From Pseudophaeomoniella oleicola (taxonomy: Eukaryota; Ascomycota; Eurotiomycetes; Phaeomoniellales; Phaeomoniellaceae), in assembly GCA_003868215.1 (NCBI GenBank), contig QWDQ01000018.1, positions 364,186 to 428,185 on the forward strand: DNA of 64,000 bases, read 5' to 3'. The translations under genes were made by a program, and so were the position numbers. Below are positions 1 through 11,074 of the stretch, in pieces. How positions within the stretch are numbered: the stretch's first letter is position 1; the number at the start of each line of letters is the position of its first letter. The notes under the pieces were generated by a model. That model ran no database searches. It was not told the origin of the DNA and was given only the letters and a program-made list of their open reading frames with translations.

Positions 1-9
1 AGCTCCCTT

Positions 10-21
10 CCCCCCCCCCCC
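10..21. repeat. Homopolymer run of 12 C
   Basis: Twelve consecutive C inside a longer pyrimidine tract. An equal 12-C run lies at 62662-62673 near the other end of the window. Such runs are prone to length errors in sequencing. Confidence 0.85.
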
Positions 22-288
22 TCTCGCTCTCGTCTTTCTCTTCCTCCTCCTCAGGTTATTAGGTTAATAAAGGTTAATTACCAATATTATCTACATTTAC
101 TTTTAATAACTTACCCCTCTATACCACACCACCACACTACACACACCCCATCAATAAGGCGTCCAATAAGAAATCATCATAATGTTTTGTAGTTTATATC
201 ACCCATGATTGAAACAAGGAGAGGACATGAATCTAATTGGTTAATGAATTAGATACCTCCCTGGTCTTGGGATCCTTGGATCCTTGGG

Positions 289-370
289 GGGGAGGGGACG
301 AGTTCAATGTTAAGCGCTCGGTGTCCGGAATCTACGGGGGTAAGAGGATGGAGGGGGGGGAGGGGGGGCC
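289..370 (+). repeat. G-run cluster
   Basis: Several runs of four to nine G occur within about 80 bases, separated by short spacers. The spacing would allow G-quadruplex folding, but nothing shows that this happens. No gene is nearby. Confidence 0.5.
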
Positions 371-3306
371 GAGTTATCACATTTCACAGAAAGTACCTAC
401 ATACATACATACCTCTTTACATAGGTAGATATGGGGCGAGAGGGGCCTTTTTATTTTTATTTTTAGTTGCATATACCGTAGTGTACATGTCTGGTTCGTG
501 GTTGTGGTCATGATCCCAAACAAAGATGTCGAAGGGGAGGGGAATGAATGTATTAGTAAATACGAAAAAAAGCCTTATGTACCTAGGTACGTGATTTACC
601 TTATCGGTGTGTTATTGCAAGCGAGCAAGAGAAAGGAAAGAGGATGTTGGCCCCGGTGGCAGCATACCATAGTGATCAATAGAAACACTGAATTCCTACT
701 ATAATATAATAACATTTGCCTGAAAGACAGGACCGTTTACATAGAAGGAGAGAATTGGGTTGGGAATAATTGGGATTACAACGGACGGGACACGGACCGT
801 GAGGGAGAGGGAGGGAAGAAGCGGAAGGGGGAATGCGTATCCTCTTTTTCCTTTGACCTAGTATTAATTAACTACAGCATGTACATTATGTAGGTACGCA
901 AAGTAGATACTGTAAGAAGTATCTTTGAAATGAAAATAAGACGTCAGTAGTTCAGAATTTATATGTAATATATAAAAGCCTCAGAAACACAAGCTGTCCT
1001 TCCTATCTTTACCAAGAAAAGGGAATAAAGGTGATATTCCCACTGACCACGATTTCGGGTGTGGACATTAAACATCATGTGTCCCCTTTTCATATCCACT
1101 CCCACCCTCCTCCATCGTCATCACCACCACCACCTCGGTCCCTCTTATCGTGTCTCTCAGGGATGATACCGCTACGTCCTACGTATGTACTTTGGGGAAG
1201 GCTCGACCTGGCCCTGGTTCCTGCATGCACGCACAGGCCAAGTCCTCGCCTGGCCCATAGTTCTTTTGGTCAATGCGGTATCTAGGTTGCTAATGTAGTA
1301 ATGTAGTGACGATTGTTTTCCCTCGGAAACCCTGTGGACAGGTAGCGAGAGGGGGAAACCCGGCTGCTGGGATGTGGCCGGACCGCTTTTCTGATAGGTC
1401 TGATATGCATCTGTTGATGCTGATTGGTAGAGACGTTTCGGGTATGTGCATTGATTATGTGCATGTGTGCATGTGTGCATTTGGGGTCAAGTACTTTTGT
1501 AGGTGTACTTACAGTGTGATACTTTCAGCTGTCGTTGATTCGCGTTGTCTACAGCACTGTGCAGGAGAGGCTGAACATAGATTGGATATAGAGATATCCA
1601 GCCCGTAAGTACACTGTGCCAAAAGGTGCTCGCTGCATATCACTCACCACCTGATCACTTCTATTGTATTCATTTCAGGGATGTGTTGCTGACCGTTGTG
1701 CTCTAAATTTGGCGTCACACACATTCAGTACGTGAACTTAATAACAGTGTTTTCGATGGGCGCTTAATGTGTTCATACTTACTGTAGTCTACGTAGAAAG
1801 TGTATGTGAGTAAGCTCATCACCTGCATGAACTTTCTCAACCTTTACCCCGGTTTGTTTCCGCAGCATGTACCCGTCCGTTACTTTCATGCAAGGACGGC
1901 AGAGAGCGACTCGATAGAGAAAATGCCACGGCTCTAAGTTTAGATGAGTGCTGCATTGCCAGTGAGCCATAGACTGTACATTCCCCACGTATCCAGTCGT
2001 GCAGATGCAGATGCAAGTAAGATGAAAAGAGATGCTGCCGCTTGTATTGAAGACGTTTCACTTAGGGAGCCACCGCATGACTCGAGATTGGGATGCAGCA
2101 TTGACTCTCCATTGTCGTCCATGTTTTTCCTTGGCAGGATATGAGGCTGGAAAGGTGATTATCGTCGTACCATTTGCTCCCCCACTGTTTCGGTTTTCGT
2201 CATGTTTTGTGATCGGGGCGGTATTATTGTTTCGCAGGCCTTACAAGACGTAGGGTCTTGATACTGCCAGAGCTTAGTTACCTTGTCTTTGATGATGGCT
2301 TTCTCCATCGGTTCCAGTTGTTCGCCTTTTTGATGGCCAATGTTTGATATGCCGGTCACAAGTCAAAATCATTAGCATGCTCTATCAAATTTGGCAGTCA
2401 TGCCTATTAGAGATGCAGCGCGAAGGAGAACACTGATCCATTGCTTCTTAGCCATTGTCAGCAATGGCCACATCTGTTGAGAAATAGGACTCTGGTTCCG
2501 ACAACAAGGAGTTCAATCCAGTCTCGCTTTGAGCACTCCTTGGAATGTCAGTGACAGCATCTAGGCGGACACAAGTCGCGAAAAGACGTCACATTAGCTT
2601 CGTTGTGAGAGCACCTTCGATGACCAGTCGAAGCCAGTTTTGAATGAATATGCCATGGCGTTACTATATGCCGTCATCGTGCTTCAATGTTATATCTTCA
2701 AGATGATTCCAGTGCTCAGGCGGATCGTCTTCATTCGGACATCGAGCAGAGTGCGAGCACCACATCTGCAACACGACGTCTGTGGACGCTCCAAAGCCAA
2801 TCCTCAATAAGCTGTCAAAGTCCATGTGCAGATTATATTCCGGAGTAGGCCGTTCTCCTTCGAAACAATGGCATCTCGCAGCATAGACACCCCTGAGTCC
2901 ACCACCGTCATGGAACCATGGTAGATGTGATGTTTCATGACCTTCCTAAAGTCGATTTTGGTTAGATATTATAGCATTTAGCAGCTCGTAGACAATGTTT
3001 ATGTCTCCGCAACAGACAAGCTTATGCAAACTTCAAAGCAGCCACGGTTGATGTCTCTGTGACTTAGACAGCGAGACTGGCTGGCTGAGTCTGATTTCAT
3101 GTTCAAGAAGCTGTCTCTCCATTCTTGGCAACATCAGCCGGAGTTTTCTGAGAGTGGCAAGACGTGGCGATGATGACTTGCATTCAACAGCGGGTGCGTG
3201 CGAAGGAAGGAGCATTTGAGACACGGGACATGGCTTCAACGGTGCGCCCGCAATTGCCGCAGGTTCTCGTCATGGCTCGATGGATGGTCTGTCGAAAAGT
3301 GAGTGT

Positions 3307-3320
3307 TTACTACGTAGTAA
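3307..3320. repeat. 14-bp palindrome TTACTACGTAGTAA
   Basis: A perfect inverted repeat around a TACGTA core. It is the first intergenic member of a recurring palindrome family in this window. Confidence 0.85.
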
Positions 3321-3844
3321 GGTGTACACGTAAGTAGTAGTTATAGAGCCTTGGCCACTGTCTGAACGCCTCTCTGTTTAGTTTGGCTATCAATCTCGCA
3401 AGCAGGTCGACTCCGCTTCATATTCCGATATCCGATACAAGACGTACGTACTACGGTAGTAGCTAACAAGGAGGACCAAGGAACCCCAGAGTTGTTGCTT
3501 GCACACAGATCTACGTACCGGCGAGCTAGACTTCAAGCTGTCGCTTTCGGGACCTCAACGTTGCCTATCTGGATACGGTTCTTCACTTGGCAGACTTACA
3601 TCGAATCTCGATTCCTTTGTCTCTTGAGAACCGAGGGGGTCATTATCTGGTGATTAGCTGCTTGGGAAGTGTCGGGGAAAGTTACCGGCCCTGCTTTGGT
3701 GGGACTAAGGTACGTGCGGGCTACGACGTTAAGCGACGAGGCGACCGCTGTCGTAGTAAAACGGCTCCCAGTATTCCCAATGGGGAACTTGTTATCGGTG
3801 TCTTTCGATTATCGACTATTTATCTACAATACGACGTAGTAAGT

Positions 3845-3856
3845 TACTACGTAGTA
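3845..3856. repeat. 12-bp palindrome TACTACGTAGTA
   Basis: A perfect palindrome, immediately preceded by a half-copy (GACGTAGTAAG), so the site looks like one and a half units. Confidence 0.85.
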
Positions 3857-4197
3857 TGCCCTTCTCCTCTCACACAATCCCTCTCCATCTCCCTGGTCCA
3901 GAGACTCTACTGATAAGCTTCCACAAAGAACTTCCATTGCCATTCTGCTGCATTGTTCCCTTCCAAGAGGATTCGTCTAGAAGGAGTCTGTTGTGCACCT
4001 TGCGTTGGTACTTATGAATACAATCCAGTAAGAGATGAGCCAGAGAAACATCTGTTCGGGAGTATGCTTGTGTAACAGGATATCCGCCTGGATGATGCCT
4101 AGACTATCTAAGAGCAAAGCCGATACATTTGGTTCCGTTTCTTGATGGCGGCGTGATCCAACCCCTTCTCTTCCTCCGAGGTAACCTCAAGTTCAGC

Positions 4198-4209
4198 TAC
4201 TACGTAGTA
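4198..4209. repeat. 12-bp palindrome TACTACGTAGTA
   Basis: A perfect intergenic copy of the recurring palindrome. Confidence 0.85.
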
Positions 4210-4614
4210 TTTCTGGGGTTTCAGTGCCTATGAAGGCCCTACAATCAATTGATGAGATAGGCATGGTCGGAGTCGGGATGACCGAAGAGAAGGGAACGCC
4301 TACAGTAGTTGGACAGTGAACAGGGGAAGCCTAAACGTGTGGAAACCTTCCAAGCATTGCCGAACGGAGTCAGGAAGCATCGTTATCTGGATGACAAGCC
4401 ATTGGAAGTAATGGTAATCGTAACTCTTAGCATACCCAAAGCACAGTGTGTATGTGTGCTCACCAGTCTCTCGAACCCCGGCGCTGTGACGGTATGCCAA
4501 TCTGCCATCTAGACCACCGATGCCATCAGTATCCATGTCAGCCGACGTTGCAATTATAATCTGCAAAGAAGCATGATATCTCGCTGGAGAAAGGTGTCGT
4601 CGTCCAAATCATGA

Positions 4615-4626
4615 TACTACGTAGTA
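4615..4626. repeat. 12-bp palindrome TACTACGTAGTA
   Basis: A perfect copy about 510 bp upstream of the zinc-cluster start codon. Confidence 0.85.
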
Positions 4627-5133
4627 CAATTGTCCTTATCTGCCGAGCTGCGCCTCACAGGATATTTCATCCCCTAGGACCCATCTCCCATCCCCTAAAA
4701 TCCCCAACTCTGCTACCGGCGCTTTTGGCTTTACTGGTGTCGGGTCTAACGACTTAACTCCAAAGTGTACTACCACTTAGGTCACGCCTCCCCGTGCGAT
4801 CTCCTCCATCTTAAGTGGTTTGTGCCCTGCTCATCTCCCGAACCCATGGCGATATCGATTCCCAAACTGTACCGTCTGCCCTTATCATATATGATCTGTT
4901 GCCTTGAGTGAAATCATCCCACTCCAATAAAGACTTGTGGTGGCGACGGAGCAAATACCAGTCGGGCGTGACAATTGCAGCAATCGTATCGCATTGCGTT
5001 TAAACCTTCAACTTTGACGGACGACCACACTGAGGTGGTGCCCAAGGTTCTCAAATTCAACGTCAGCATTGTTTGATCTCAGATTCGATATGCAGTGAGA
5101 TCGTACGATAACACCGGCATCGCTTCAGCGACA

Positions 5134-7815
5134 ATGGCCTCTACCTCTTCTCTTGACCAATCTGCGTCCGCCGAAAACCAATCGCAACCTCGCAAAAGGC
5201 GAAGGAGGGCACCTGCGGCTGGTGCTGCCGATGATTGCTTCACGTGTTCAAATTTAGGAATCATTTGCGACCGGAGACGGCCGTATTGCTCCCAGTGTCT
5301 CAATGAAGGCAAGGACTGTACTGGCTATAAAACAACATTGACATGGGGAGTGGGTGTCGCAAGCCGAGGGAAATTGAGGGGTTTATCTCTGCCTGTCGTT
5401 GGCACAGCGAAAGTGCCGCATACATCAAAGTCCACCAAGAAGAAGAATTCAACGCCATTTGAAGGGGGTAATATAAGCAATCCAACGCAGTCTCATCGGA
5501 CTGCAGCAGTCAAGTCCGATGCGAGCGCACCCAATATTCCGCGGCCATCTCCTGGACGGGGGCGACGTCCCAGTGGCCACGAGTCAATCGGCTCTACCTC
5601 TGCTCTCGCTCCTGGCCCTGCTTCCTGGCAAGATCAGGCCCAATCTCACATGTCCAGACCGCTAGACATTCCGAGCGTACAGCAGAAGCATCCAATGCAA
5701 CCACCACCTCTGCATACCACACAGATGCCAGTTTCAAATTCCTACGAGGGACCTACCGGCCCGGCATCTGCGTCATCCTTGGGAGGCTTCAGCAACTTTT
5801 CTTTCCCTTCTCCTGCCTTGTATTCTGCGACATCAGATAACAGCAATTACCTGAACATGGCCTCTTCAACCAATACGTCGCCTATGTCCTTAGCGAATAT
5901 AGTACCCAATTTTGGTCAACCGATAGATCAAATTTGGGCGCAGTCCCAGATGGAGTCTGTCATGGGCAACACAGTGTCCGAATTCGGAGGTCTCTCACAT
6001 GAAGATGATTCATATACTCAGTCTTCGCCTACTATTTTCCAGGAACCATCAGCCATGAAATCAGAGAGAAAGGAGGAGACTGAAATCGACGAGGTTGTCT
6101 ATGGAAACATAGCTTTCGATAACGGAGGCCAGCCAAAATATGAGCCGACTTTCCTGGATGACGCTTTCTCAGAAGACAGCATGATGATTTCGCCATTCTC
6201 AAACATTGCCATAGGAAAGACGCCAAGGATGCAATACCTTATTAATTACTATGCGGAGGTCATATCGCCTGTGATCGTTGCTTTTGATGGTCCTAATAAC
6301 CCATATCGAACACATATCTTGAGGTTGGCAATGGAAAGTGAAACGCTGCAACATGCTATCGCGGCTCTTTCTGCAAGCAACCTTCGACAGAGACGGGACA
6401 ATAATGTGCTCGTCTCTACCGGGAAGACACTGCCAGCAAGAAGGTCTTCGATGGCGCATTCTGCATTGACAAACAAATCCTGGCAGTCCGGCGTTGCGAT
6501 GATCAACCCGGAAGACCAAGCGAGGGAAGAGCTGCTACATAAGAGCATCTCCATTCACACCCTGAATAGCGCCCTCGCAGATCCGGTACGGCGGAAGGAT
6601 GACTCGATACTAGCCACTTTGTTGATCCTCTGCCTTTTCCACATCTGTGACTCCGGGGTAGCAAAATTCCAAACCCAGTTCGCCGGTGTGAAAAAGTTGT
6701 TGAGCCTGCGTTCGGCGGAATTGGCAGCATCAAACACCAACGCTTCTTCGTCACTGTCAAAGGAAACCAGTTGGTACACGAGAATGTTTACCTGGTTTGA
6801 CGCGTTTACAGCGACTGTCAATAACCGAGAGGGTCAACTTCAGGGCAATTATCTCGATATCTCGTCATTGTCCGATGAAGAGTGGGCCCTCGAGAATCTC
6901 GCTGGCTGTGATGGTCGTCTCTTCAAGATCATCGCTAAACTAGGACGTCTCAATGTCCTCAGTAGAAACGGATCAGTAGATCCCGACTCATCGCTATCTC
7001 AACCGCAAGTTCCCCATCCACACCCATTTGCCCATCTGGATGGAAATGGCTGGACTGAGATGGTGCCACCATCCCCTACTCCGCTATTCGCTATGCCTGC
7101 GCCATTACACGTCTCCCCTACGTTCGGTGACTCGCCGATCTCCGACTTGGAAGGTGTCAGCCCACCTCTTGAAGACAATCGTCCTCAGCAGTTTTGGGAC
7201 GAATGGACCTCGATTCGCACGGCCCTTTTGCAGTGGCACCTGTCGGCTTCGTCGCCAATCTTCTCTCCCTCTACTCCAACTTCCACGCTTCCTCTCTCCT
7301 TGACTCTCGACCAGAAAGCCGATCTGCTCAATATCTCGGAATCATTCCGATATTCGGCTCTTTTATACCTTGAACGTTTGGCCCGTCCATTTTTACCGTC
7401 TTCCGATCCACAAATTCAATCCTGGGTATCTAGAGCTTTGAACTATATCAAGCTTGTCAAGAGCGACGTCTACCTGCTGTGGCCACTATTCATCACGGGA
7501 AGCGAATGCGTGAAGGACGAAGACAGGCAGTGTATCAGACAACGTTGCTTGGATATCCAGAAAGATTCCGGTTTCATGAACAACTGGAGCACTCTCGAGT
7601 TACTAGAGAAGGTCTGGGCCCGCTCTCCTAGTAGAGAGGTTGCCGGGACAGACTCGGACAGTACCGTCAGAATTGGCACGAAGAGGAAGGCTGCTAGTCC
7701 CCCTTCCCCCACGGGTCCGAGCAGTAAAAAACCTATGGATACTCAGGAAGAAGGATTTCGGTGGAAGATGGTCATGGACTCAGAGAAGAATGAGGGGGAA
7801 TACATTGTTGTCTAA
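5134..7815 (+). CDS. Zn(II)2Cys6 fungal transcription factor
   Basis: A single-exon gene of 893 residues. I chose the ATG at 5134 (context ACAATGG); the frame is open about 39 bases upstream but has no ATG there. Residues 35-62 form an exact binuclear zinc cluster, C-X2-C-X6-C-X6-C-X2-C-X6-C, preceded by a basic run (residues 20-25, RKRRRR) and followed by LTWGVGVASRGKLRG near residue 70. This block and the roughly 900-residue length are what I recall from a conserved Pezizomycotina regulator family. A low-complexity Ser/Pro/Gln region follows. The middle and C-terminal half match a fungal-specific transcription-factor regulatory domain: helical, with LLHKSISIHTLNSAL and LLILCLFHICDSG. The expected role is a nuclear DNA-binding regulator; the target is unknown. 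The first zinc loop (SNLGII) lacks the usual basic residues. No gene cluster next to it suggests a pathway. Confidence 0.9.
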   Translation: MASTSSLDQSASAENQSQPRKRRRRAPAAGAADDCFTCSNLGIICDRRRPYCSQCLNEGKDCTGYKTTLTWGVGVASRGKLRGLSLPVVGTAKVPHTSKSTKKKNSTPFEGGNISNPTQSHRTAAVKSDASAPNIPRPSPGRGRRPSGHESIGSTSALAPGPASWQDQAQSHMSRPLDIPSVQQKHPMQPPPLHTTQMPVSNSYEGPTGPASASSLGGFSNFSFPSPALYSATSDNSNYLNMASSTNTSPMSLANIVPNFGQPIDQIWAQSQMESVMGNTVSEFGGLSHEDDSYTQSSPTIFQEPSAMKSERKEETEIDEVVYGNIAFDNGGQPKYEPTFLDDAFSEDSMMISPFSNIAIGKTPRMQYLINYYAEVISPVIVAFDGPNNPYRTHILRLAMESETLQHAIAALSASNLRQRRDNNVLVSTGKTLPARRSSMAHSALTNKSWQSGVAMINPEDQAREELLHKSISIHTLNSALADPVRRKDDSILATLLILCLFHICDSGVAKFQTQFAGVKKLLSLRSAELAASNTNASSSLSKETSWYTRMFTWFDAFTATVNNREGQLQGNYLDISSLSDEEWALENLAGCDGRLFKIIAKLGRLNVLSRNGSVDPDSSLSQPQVPHPHPFAHLDGNGWTEMVPPSPTPLFAMPAPLHVSPTFGDSPISDLEGVSPPLEDNRPQQFWDEWTSIRTALLQWHLSASSPIFSPSTPTSTLPLSLTLDQKADLLNISESFRYSALLYLERLARPFLPSSDPQIQSWVSRALNYIKLVKSDVYLLWPLFITGSECVKDEDRQCIRQRCLDIQKDSGFMNNWSTLELLEKVWARSPSREVAGTDSDSTVRIGTKRKAASPPSPTGPSSKKPMDTQEEGFRWKMVMDSEKNEGEYIVV

Positions 7816-8781
7816 ATAAGCGGAGAGAGGGGTACCCTTGTTTCTTTTTTTGCGGAAATCCATAACGAGGCTACGACATATGTGACTGGTTGATCTTTCT
7901 TGGAATTCAAAGGAATGTATGAAGAGCTGGAAAACATGCGACGCTTGGCAACCTGATGAGCTTCTGCAAATGATCGAATGAGACAATGGTGATGAGATCC
8001 ATAGCATCCACCTACCGTACATATATATATGCCTGGTATGTATACATATAAGCACCGATTCCTCAAGAATTGGCCTGATCCAGTAAACAAGGCTGTGCTG
8101 CTCATATGATTCGATCTGTGTTTGATCCTTGCCTTCGGACGGGGAGGACAATGACTCGAACAACACAATGTAGAATATACTTACAGGTAAGGTAGGGTAT
8201 GTATAGAATTAATATCTACAAGAGCCATACGATGGCCAGTCGCTCTCAGGGGACGCCGCCGAAATCATCTGCTTTGCCTTGTTGATAATGAATCTGGCGA
8301 TGGAGATCGTACAGTAGTCTCGGTGCCGTAGTAAGTCATCGATCGATCGACGTAGTTTACTGAAGAGCGGATGCTTGCATTAGGGGCCTATTCTCAGTCT
8401 CAGGGTCTTTTGACTAAAAGTTTGCTCTTTTGCTTGTCTGCCGAGCCTGGCCCCTCCACCTAAGTCCAAACACATGGCGTCACTGTTGATTAAGCCGAAC
8501 CAAATCTTCTTTGACATACTTTCACATGTGGACCGAATAACGTTGAGCAGTACCCAGGAGTGTCAATGCTTAGTGGTACAGCAGTTTTGATCCCCAACGT
8601 CAATCTCTTCAGTGCATCGAGGGGTTCATTCTTGTCAAGACTTCTTCCTCTGCGATCGACATAAGTTCTACAGTCTCTCCTGCCTTCCCATACAGTGAGT
8701 GTCTCGAGGAGAAACCTCTTGATCAACCCGTTAGCTATCTACCCCGCGCAACTGCGATAAGCAGCGCTCTCCATCGCCATC
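7816..8781. other. Intergenic: zinc-cluster 3' end and ALDH promoter
   Basis: About 970 bases without a convincing gene. Contains an AT-rich TATATATA stretch near 8022-8030 and a (CGAT)-like tract near 8338-8350. The last part should be the promoter and leader of the aldehyde dehydrogenase. Confidence 0.5.
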
Positions 8782-10345
8782 ATGTCTCTGGCTACTGAAA
8801 CCTTGACCACCATCTCCCCTACGACCAACAAGCCGATTCTCAGACGAGTCGCTGCTCCTCCGCAGGATATTGCTCTTGTGCCGTCAATTGCGCAGAGTGC
8901 CTTTCGTTCGTTTCGCAAGTCGCACCCCACCCTTGCTTCCCGCCAGGAGATCGTCAAGAAAGCCCTAAAGATATTGGGAGACAGGCAGGATGAACTGGCA
9001 AAGGAGCTTACCGAGCAGATGGGACGGCCCATTGCTTATACAGGAAAGGAAATAGCCACCGCTGTGAAGAGAGGAGAGTATCTCAACAGTGTTGCGGCCG
9101 AAGTGCTGGAAAACAATGTCCCTGGACAGGAAGAGAAGGGGTTCAGAAGGTATATCAAAAGGGAACCAGTAGGAGCAGTGCTTATAATCTTCGCGTGGAA
9201 CGTAAGTTTCGCTTGACCATGACGAACACTGTCATTGACGCTGACGGTCCAAGTACCCATACCTTATCCTGGTGAACTCCTTGATTCCAGCGATTCTCGC
9301 AGGTAACACCGTCATCCTCAAACCCTCTCCTCAAACACCCACCGTCGTTGAACACATGGCACGTATCTTCTCAGAAGCAGGTCTGCCTTCAAAGGTCATA
9401 CAATATTTCCATTGCGGTTCAATAGTCAACCTTGAGGCTATTGTTCGATCACCGAAAATCGACCATATCTGTTTTACTGGCTCAGTTGCAGGTGGTGTTG
9501 CTGTTCAGAGGGCTGCAGCTGATCGGATCGTAAACGTTGGTCTCGAGCTTGGTGGGAAAGATCCAGCGTACGTCCGTGGGGATGTTGACCCAGCTTGGGC
9601 CGCAGAGGAAATAGTTGACGGCGCCATTTTCAATTCGGGTCAAAGTTGTTGCGCCATCGAACGCGTATACGTACACACGGATGTCTATGATAGCTTCCTT
9701 GAGGAGGTTAAGAAAGTCCTCTCCAACTACAAGGTCGGAGATCCATTTGACAAATCTACACATATCGGTCCAGTCATCTCCAAGCGAGCAAAAGACACTA
9801 TCCTTGCACAGATCAAGGAGGCAACCACCTCAGGTGCAACCGATGAAACACCTGCCAACGACACGTTCCAGAACCTACCAACCGAAGGATTCTTCGTCAA
9901 GCCAACCCTGCTCACCGGGGTAACGCACGACATGAGCGTGATGAAGGAGGAGACGTTCGGTCCCGTTATCCCCGTTATGAAAGTTTCATCGGACGAAGAA
10001 GCCGTCAAGCTCATGAACGATAGCGAATTCGGACTGACCGCTAGTATCTGGACTAAGGACGTTGAGGCCGGCGAACAGCTATCAGCCGACGTCGAAGCGG
10101 GGACCGTGTTTGTGAACAGAGCTGACTTCCCTAGTCCAGTAAGTACCCAATCCCTTTCCCAGCATGGTGTCAGATTTGCGATGACCCCAGAAATTTGCAC
10201 TTCATTTACTGATGCCTTCCAATCATTACAGGATCTCGCATGGACAGGCTGGAAGAACTCCGGCAGAGGCGTCACGTTGAGTCGATTCGGCTTCGAACAA
10301 TTTGTGAAACTCAAGTCGATCCATCTGAAGGATTACCCAAAATAA
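8782..10345 (+). CDS. NAD(P)-dependent aldehyde dehydrogenase
   Basis: Three exons: 8782-9201, 9254-10138 and 10232-10345, giving 472 residues. Intron 1 (52 nt) is GTAAGT...CTGAC...AG and splices together the WNYPYLI motif. Intron 2 is 93 nt, in frame and free of stops (GTAAGT...TTACAG); removing it restores a continuous join of ADFPSP to DLAWTGWKNSGRG. The general base is E238 in LELGGK and the nucleophile is C272 in SGQSC; their 34-residue spacing is the family standard. ETFGPV and the SGRG end are present. The family oxidises aldehydes to acids with NAD(P)+; the substrate cannot be read from sequence, though the SSADH-like subgroup is possible. There is no targeting signal at the N-terminus, so it is probably cytosolic. 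The length is close to a standard ALDH (about 470-500). Confidence 0.93.
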
Positions 10346-11074
10346 AGAAACGGGCCCCGAAAAAAAAGGGGAATCGGTTCTGATTTGGTTTGATTCTGAT
10401 CTGATTCATCCACATCAAGTAGGTAGTCTTGTCTAGGTAGGTAGACAGGTAACTTTACACTACGAAATATTCTTAAAAAAAAGATCCCCATTGCGCCAGC
10501 CAAACCATTTGTGGTGCTTTTCCGGAAGGCAAAGGGGAGATAGATGGTATGAATAACATGCGAAGTTCCATGCATGCATCCATCGAATAGACCGGGGGCC
10601 ATGCAGACGTCTGACTTTACGAACAGATCCGTTGCCATTGCACCACCAACCAAATCTGTTCGATATGTTCAACTTTTTGGCGTGTTAAATAGATGGATGG
10701 ATCTCCTTCTTCTTCCAGGTTACCTAGGGAACTAGTACTTTACCTACGAATAGATATATATATATATACATATGTACATATGTACAGACAGGTCCATCAC
10801 CTTACCGCACCTAGGTTACCTAGGTACCTAGAATCCTAGATATAGGAAGATAGTTTTTTGATATGATCCAGGATTTAAATCCCTTCTTTTCTTTTTCTAG
10901 CTGGGTTGTTTGTTACCTGAATTGAAATTGACTGATTGGAATTTGAAACCCCCTTTTTTTAACATCCGTGTCTGTTCTGTTCGTGTATGTGCTTGTGCAA
11001 CTCCCTTATTCGTCCATTCGATAGATAGGTACATAGTAATTTACTTGTCTGTCGTTGACGCCGGTTCTTAGTTC
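10346..11074. other. Convergent 3' region
   Basis: This lies between the 3' ends of the ALDH gene (plus) and the acidic-protein gene (minus). It is AT-rich, with TACCTAGGTA-type palindromes around 10720-10840 and a TATATA run. No gene seen. Confidence 0.6.
10754..10785. repeat. AT dinucleotide and CATATGTA repeats
   Basis: A short (AT)n run followed by two copies of ACATATGT. It sits in the shared 3' region of two convergent genes. Confidence 0.6.

Larger units (their letters stand above)
1..5133. other. Gene-poor 5.1 kb left flank
   Basis: I see no convincing gene here; the short open stretches have no recognisable motif and no matching splice signals. The start is a pyrimidine tract with a 12-C run. 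Around 289-370 there are several G-runs. From about 3.3 to 4.6 kb there are four copies of a TACTACGTAGTA palindrome. The last few hundred bases are probably promoter and leader of the zinc-cluster gene that starts at 5134. Confidence 0.6.

Noticed and set aside
2159-3239. Small minus-strand ORFs in the left flank
   Set aside because: All under 70 codons with no conserved motif; composition is like the surrounding intergenic DNA.
9727-10314. 195-codon minus ORF inside the aldehyde dehydrogenase
   Set aside because: Antisense to conserved ALDH motifs, therefore not an independent gene.
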